Position numbers and translations under genes: made by a program. The notes below the pieces were generated by a model, which ran no database searches, had not been told where the DNA came from, and worked only from the letters and a program-made list of their open reading frames with translations. A stretch of 5,404 bases of DNA from Alphaproteobacteria bacterium (lineage in GTDB: Bacteria > Pseudomonadota > Alphaproteobacteria > Micropepsales > Micropepsaceae), in NCBI GenBank assembly GCA_947373775.1, contig CANBZE010000163.1, positions 1 through 5,404 of the forward strand, written 5' to 3'. This document shows, in pieces, positions 5,077 through 5,404 of the stretch. The first letter of the stretch is position 1; each line of letters begins with the position of its first letter.

Positions 5077-5404
5077 TGGCCTATGCCCTGCGCCGCATCC
5101 TGGGCGCGATCCCCACTTTGTTCGTGATCGTCACCCTGGCCTTTTTCATGATGCGCGCCGCGCCGGGCGGGCCCTTCGACAGCGAGCGCCGCCTGCCGCC
5201 GGAAGTGGAGCGCAACGTCAAGGCCGCCTATGACCTCGACAAGCCGGTGGTGCAGCAATATTTCCTCTATCTGGGCAAGCTGGCGCATGGCGACCTCGGC
5301 CCCTCCTACAAGAACAAGGATTTCACCGTCACGCAGCTGATCGCCACCGGGTTGCCGGTCAGCGTGCGGCTGGGGCTTTGCGCCATGAGTTTGGCGCTGC
5401 TGCT
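5073..5404 (+). CDS. oppB: Oligopeptide/dipeptide ABC-transporter permease OppB, 5' part (runs off right edge)
   Basis: The first 110 codons are visible. The start overlaps the preceding stop as ATGA (ATG 5073-5075, TGA 5074-5076); a second in-frame ATG at 5076 is equally plausible, and GGGAG (5057-5061) is the likely ribosome binding site. The sequence follows E. coli OppB as I remember it: an N-terminal LRRILGAIPTLFVIVTLAFFMMR membrane segment (spanning about 6-28), the APGGPF motif (30-35), SERRLPPEV (37-45), YDLDKPVVQQYFLYL (53-67), HGDLGPSYK (72-80), and the start of the second membrane helix (PVSVRLGLCAMSLALL, 95-110). OppB forms the inner-membrane channel with OppC, powered by OppD and OppF; those genes would be expected beyond the window. 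The family call is firm. The true substrate is open because the linked binding protein is not of the OppA type. Confidence 0.92.
   Translation, partial: MMAYALRRILGAIPTLFVIVTLAFFMMRAAPGGPFDSERRLPPEVERNVKAAYDLDKPVVQQYFLYLGKLAHGDLGPSYKNKDFTVTQLIATGLPVSVRLGLCAMSLALL

Overview
This is a high-GC window whose features point to an alphaproteobacterium, probably from a CtrA-using lineage such as Caulobacterales or a neighbouring group. The clearest taxonomic clue is a tRNA-His with A73, U72 and no encoded G-1, a departure known from a subgroup of Alphaproteobacteria. A perfect TTAA-N7-TTAAC (CtrA-type) site and a PotD-like binding protein of a type I recall from alphaproteobacterial transporters agree with this. 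The species cannot be named from the sequence.

Layout, left to right. Positions 1-1626 (minus strand) hold a two-gene operon of exported beta-propeller proteins: a YVTN-type propeller (628-1626) is transcribed first, then, after 24 bp, an NHL-type propeller (1-603) that runs off the left edge. Next is a 161-bp spacer and a small two-helix membrane protein of unknown function (1788-1979, minus). A 68-bp divergent gap separates it from a Tat-exported metallo-beta-lactamase-fold hydrolase (2048-2965, plus). Tail to tail with that gene lies tRNA-His(GTG) (2983-3059, minus). An 11-bp copy of its 3' end sits just beyond it.

Positions 3060-3268 are non-coding. They hold a short hairpin near the tRNA 5' side, a pair of overlapping and mutually exclusive stem-loops (3154-3194), and the CtrA-type site (3208-3223) ahead of an outer-membrane beta-barrel gene (3269-3961, plus). 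From 3991 rightwards a transporter operon starts: a PotD-like solute-binding protein (3991-5076) whose stop codon overlaps the start of an oppB-type oligopeptide permease gene (5073-5404, cut by the right edge).

Functionally this is mostly a cell-envelope region: at least five of the seven protein genes encode exported or membrane-anchored products. The genes fall into separate transcription units rather than one pathway. The points most worth a second look are the family mismatch between the binding protein and the permease, the altered tRNA-His with its duplicated 3' end, the CtrA-type site with the adjacent alternative hairpins, and the paired exported propellers. I see no phage gene, insertion sequence, CRISPR array or defence system.
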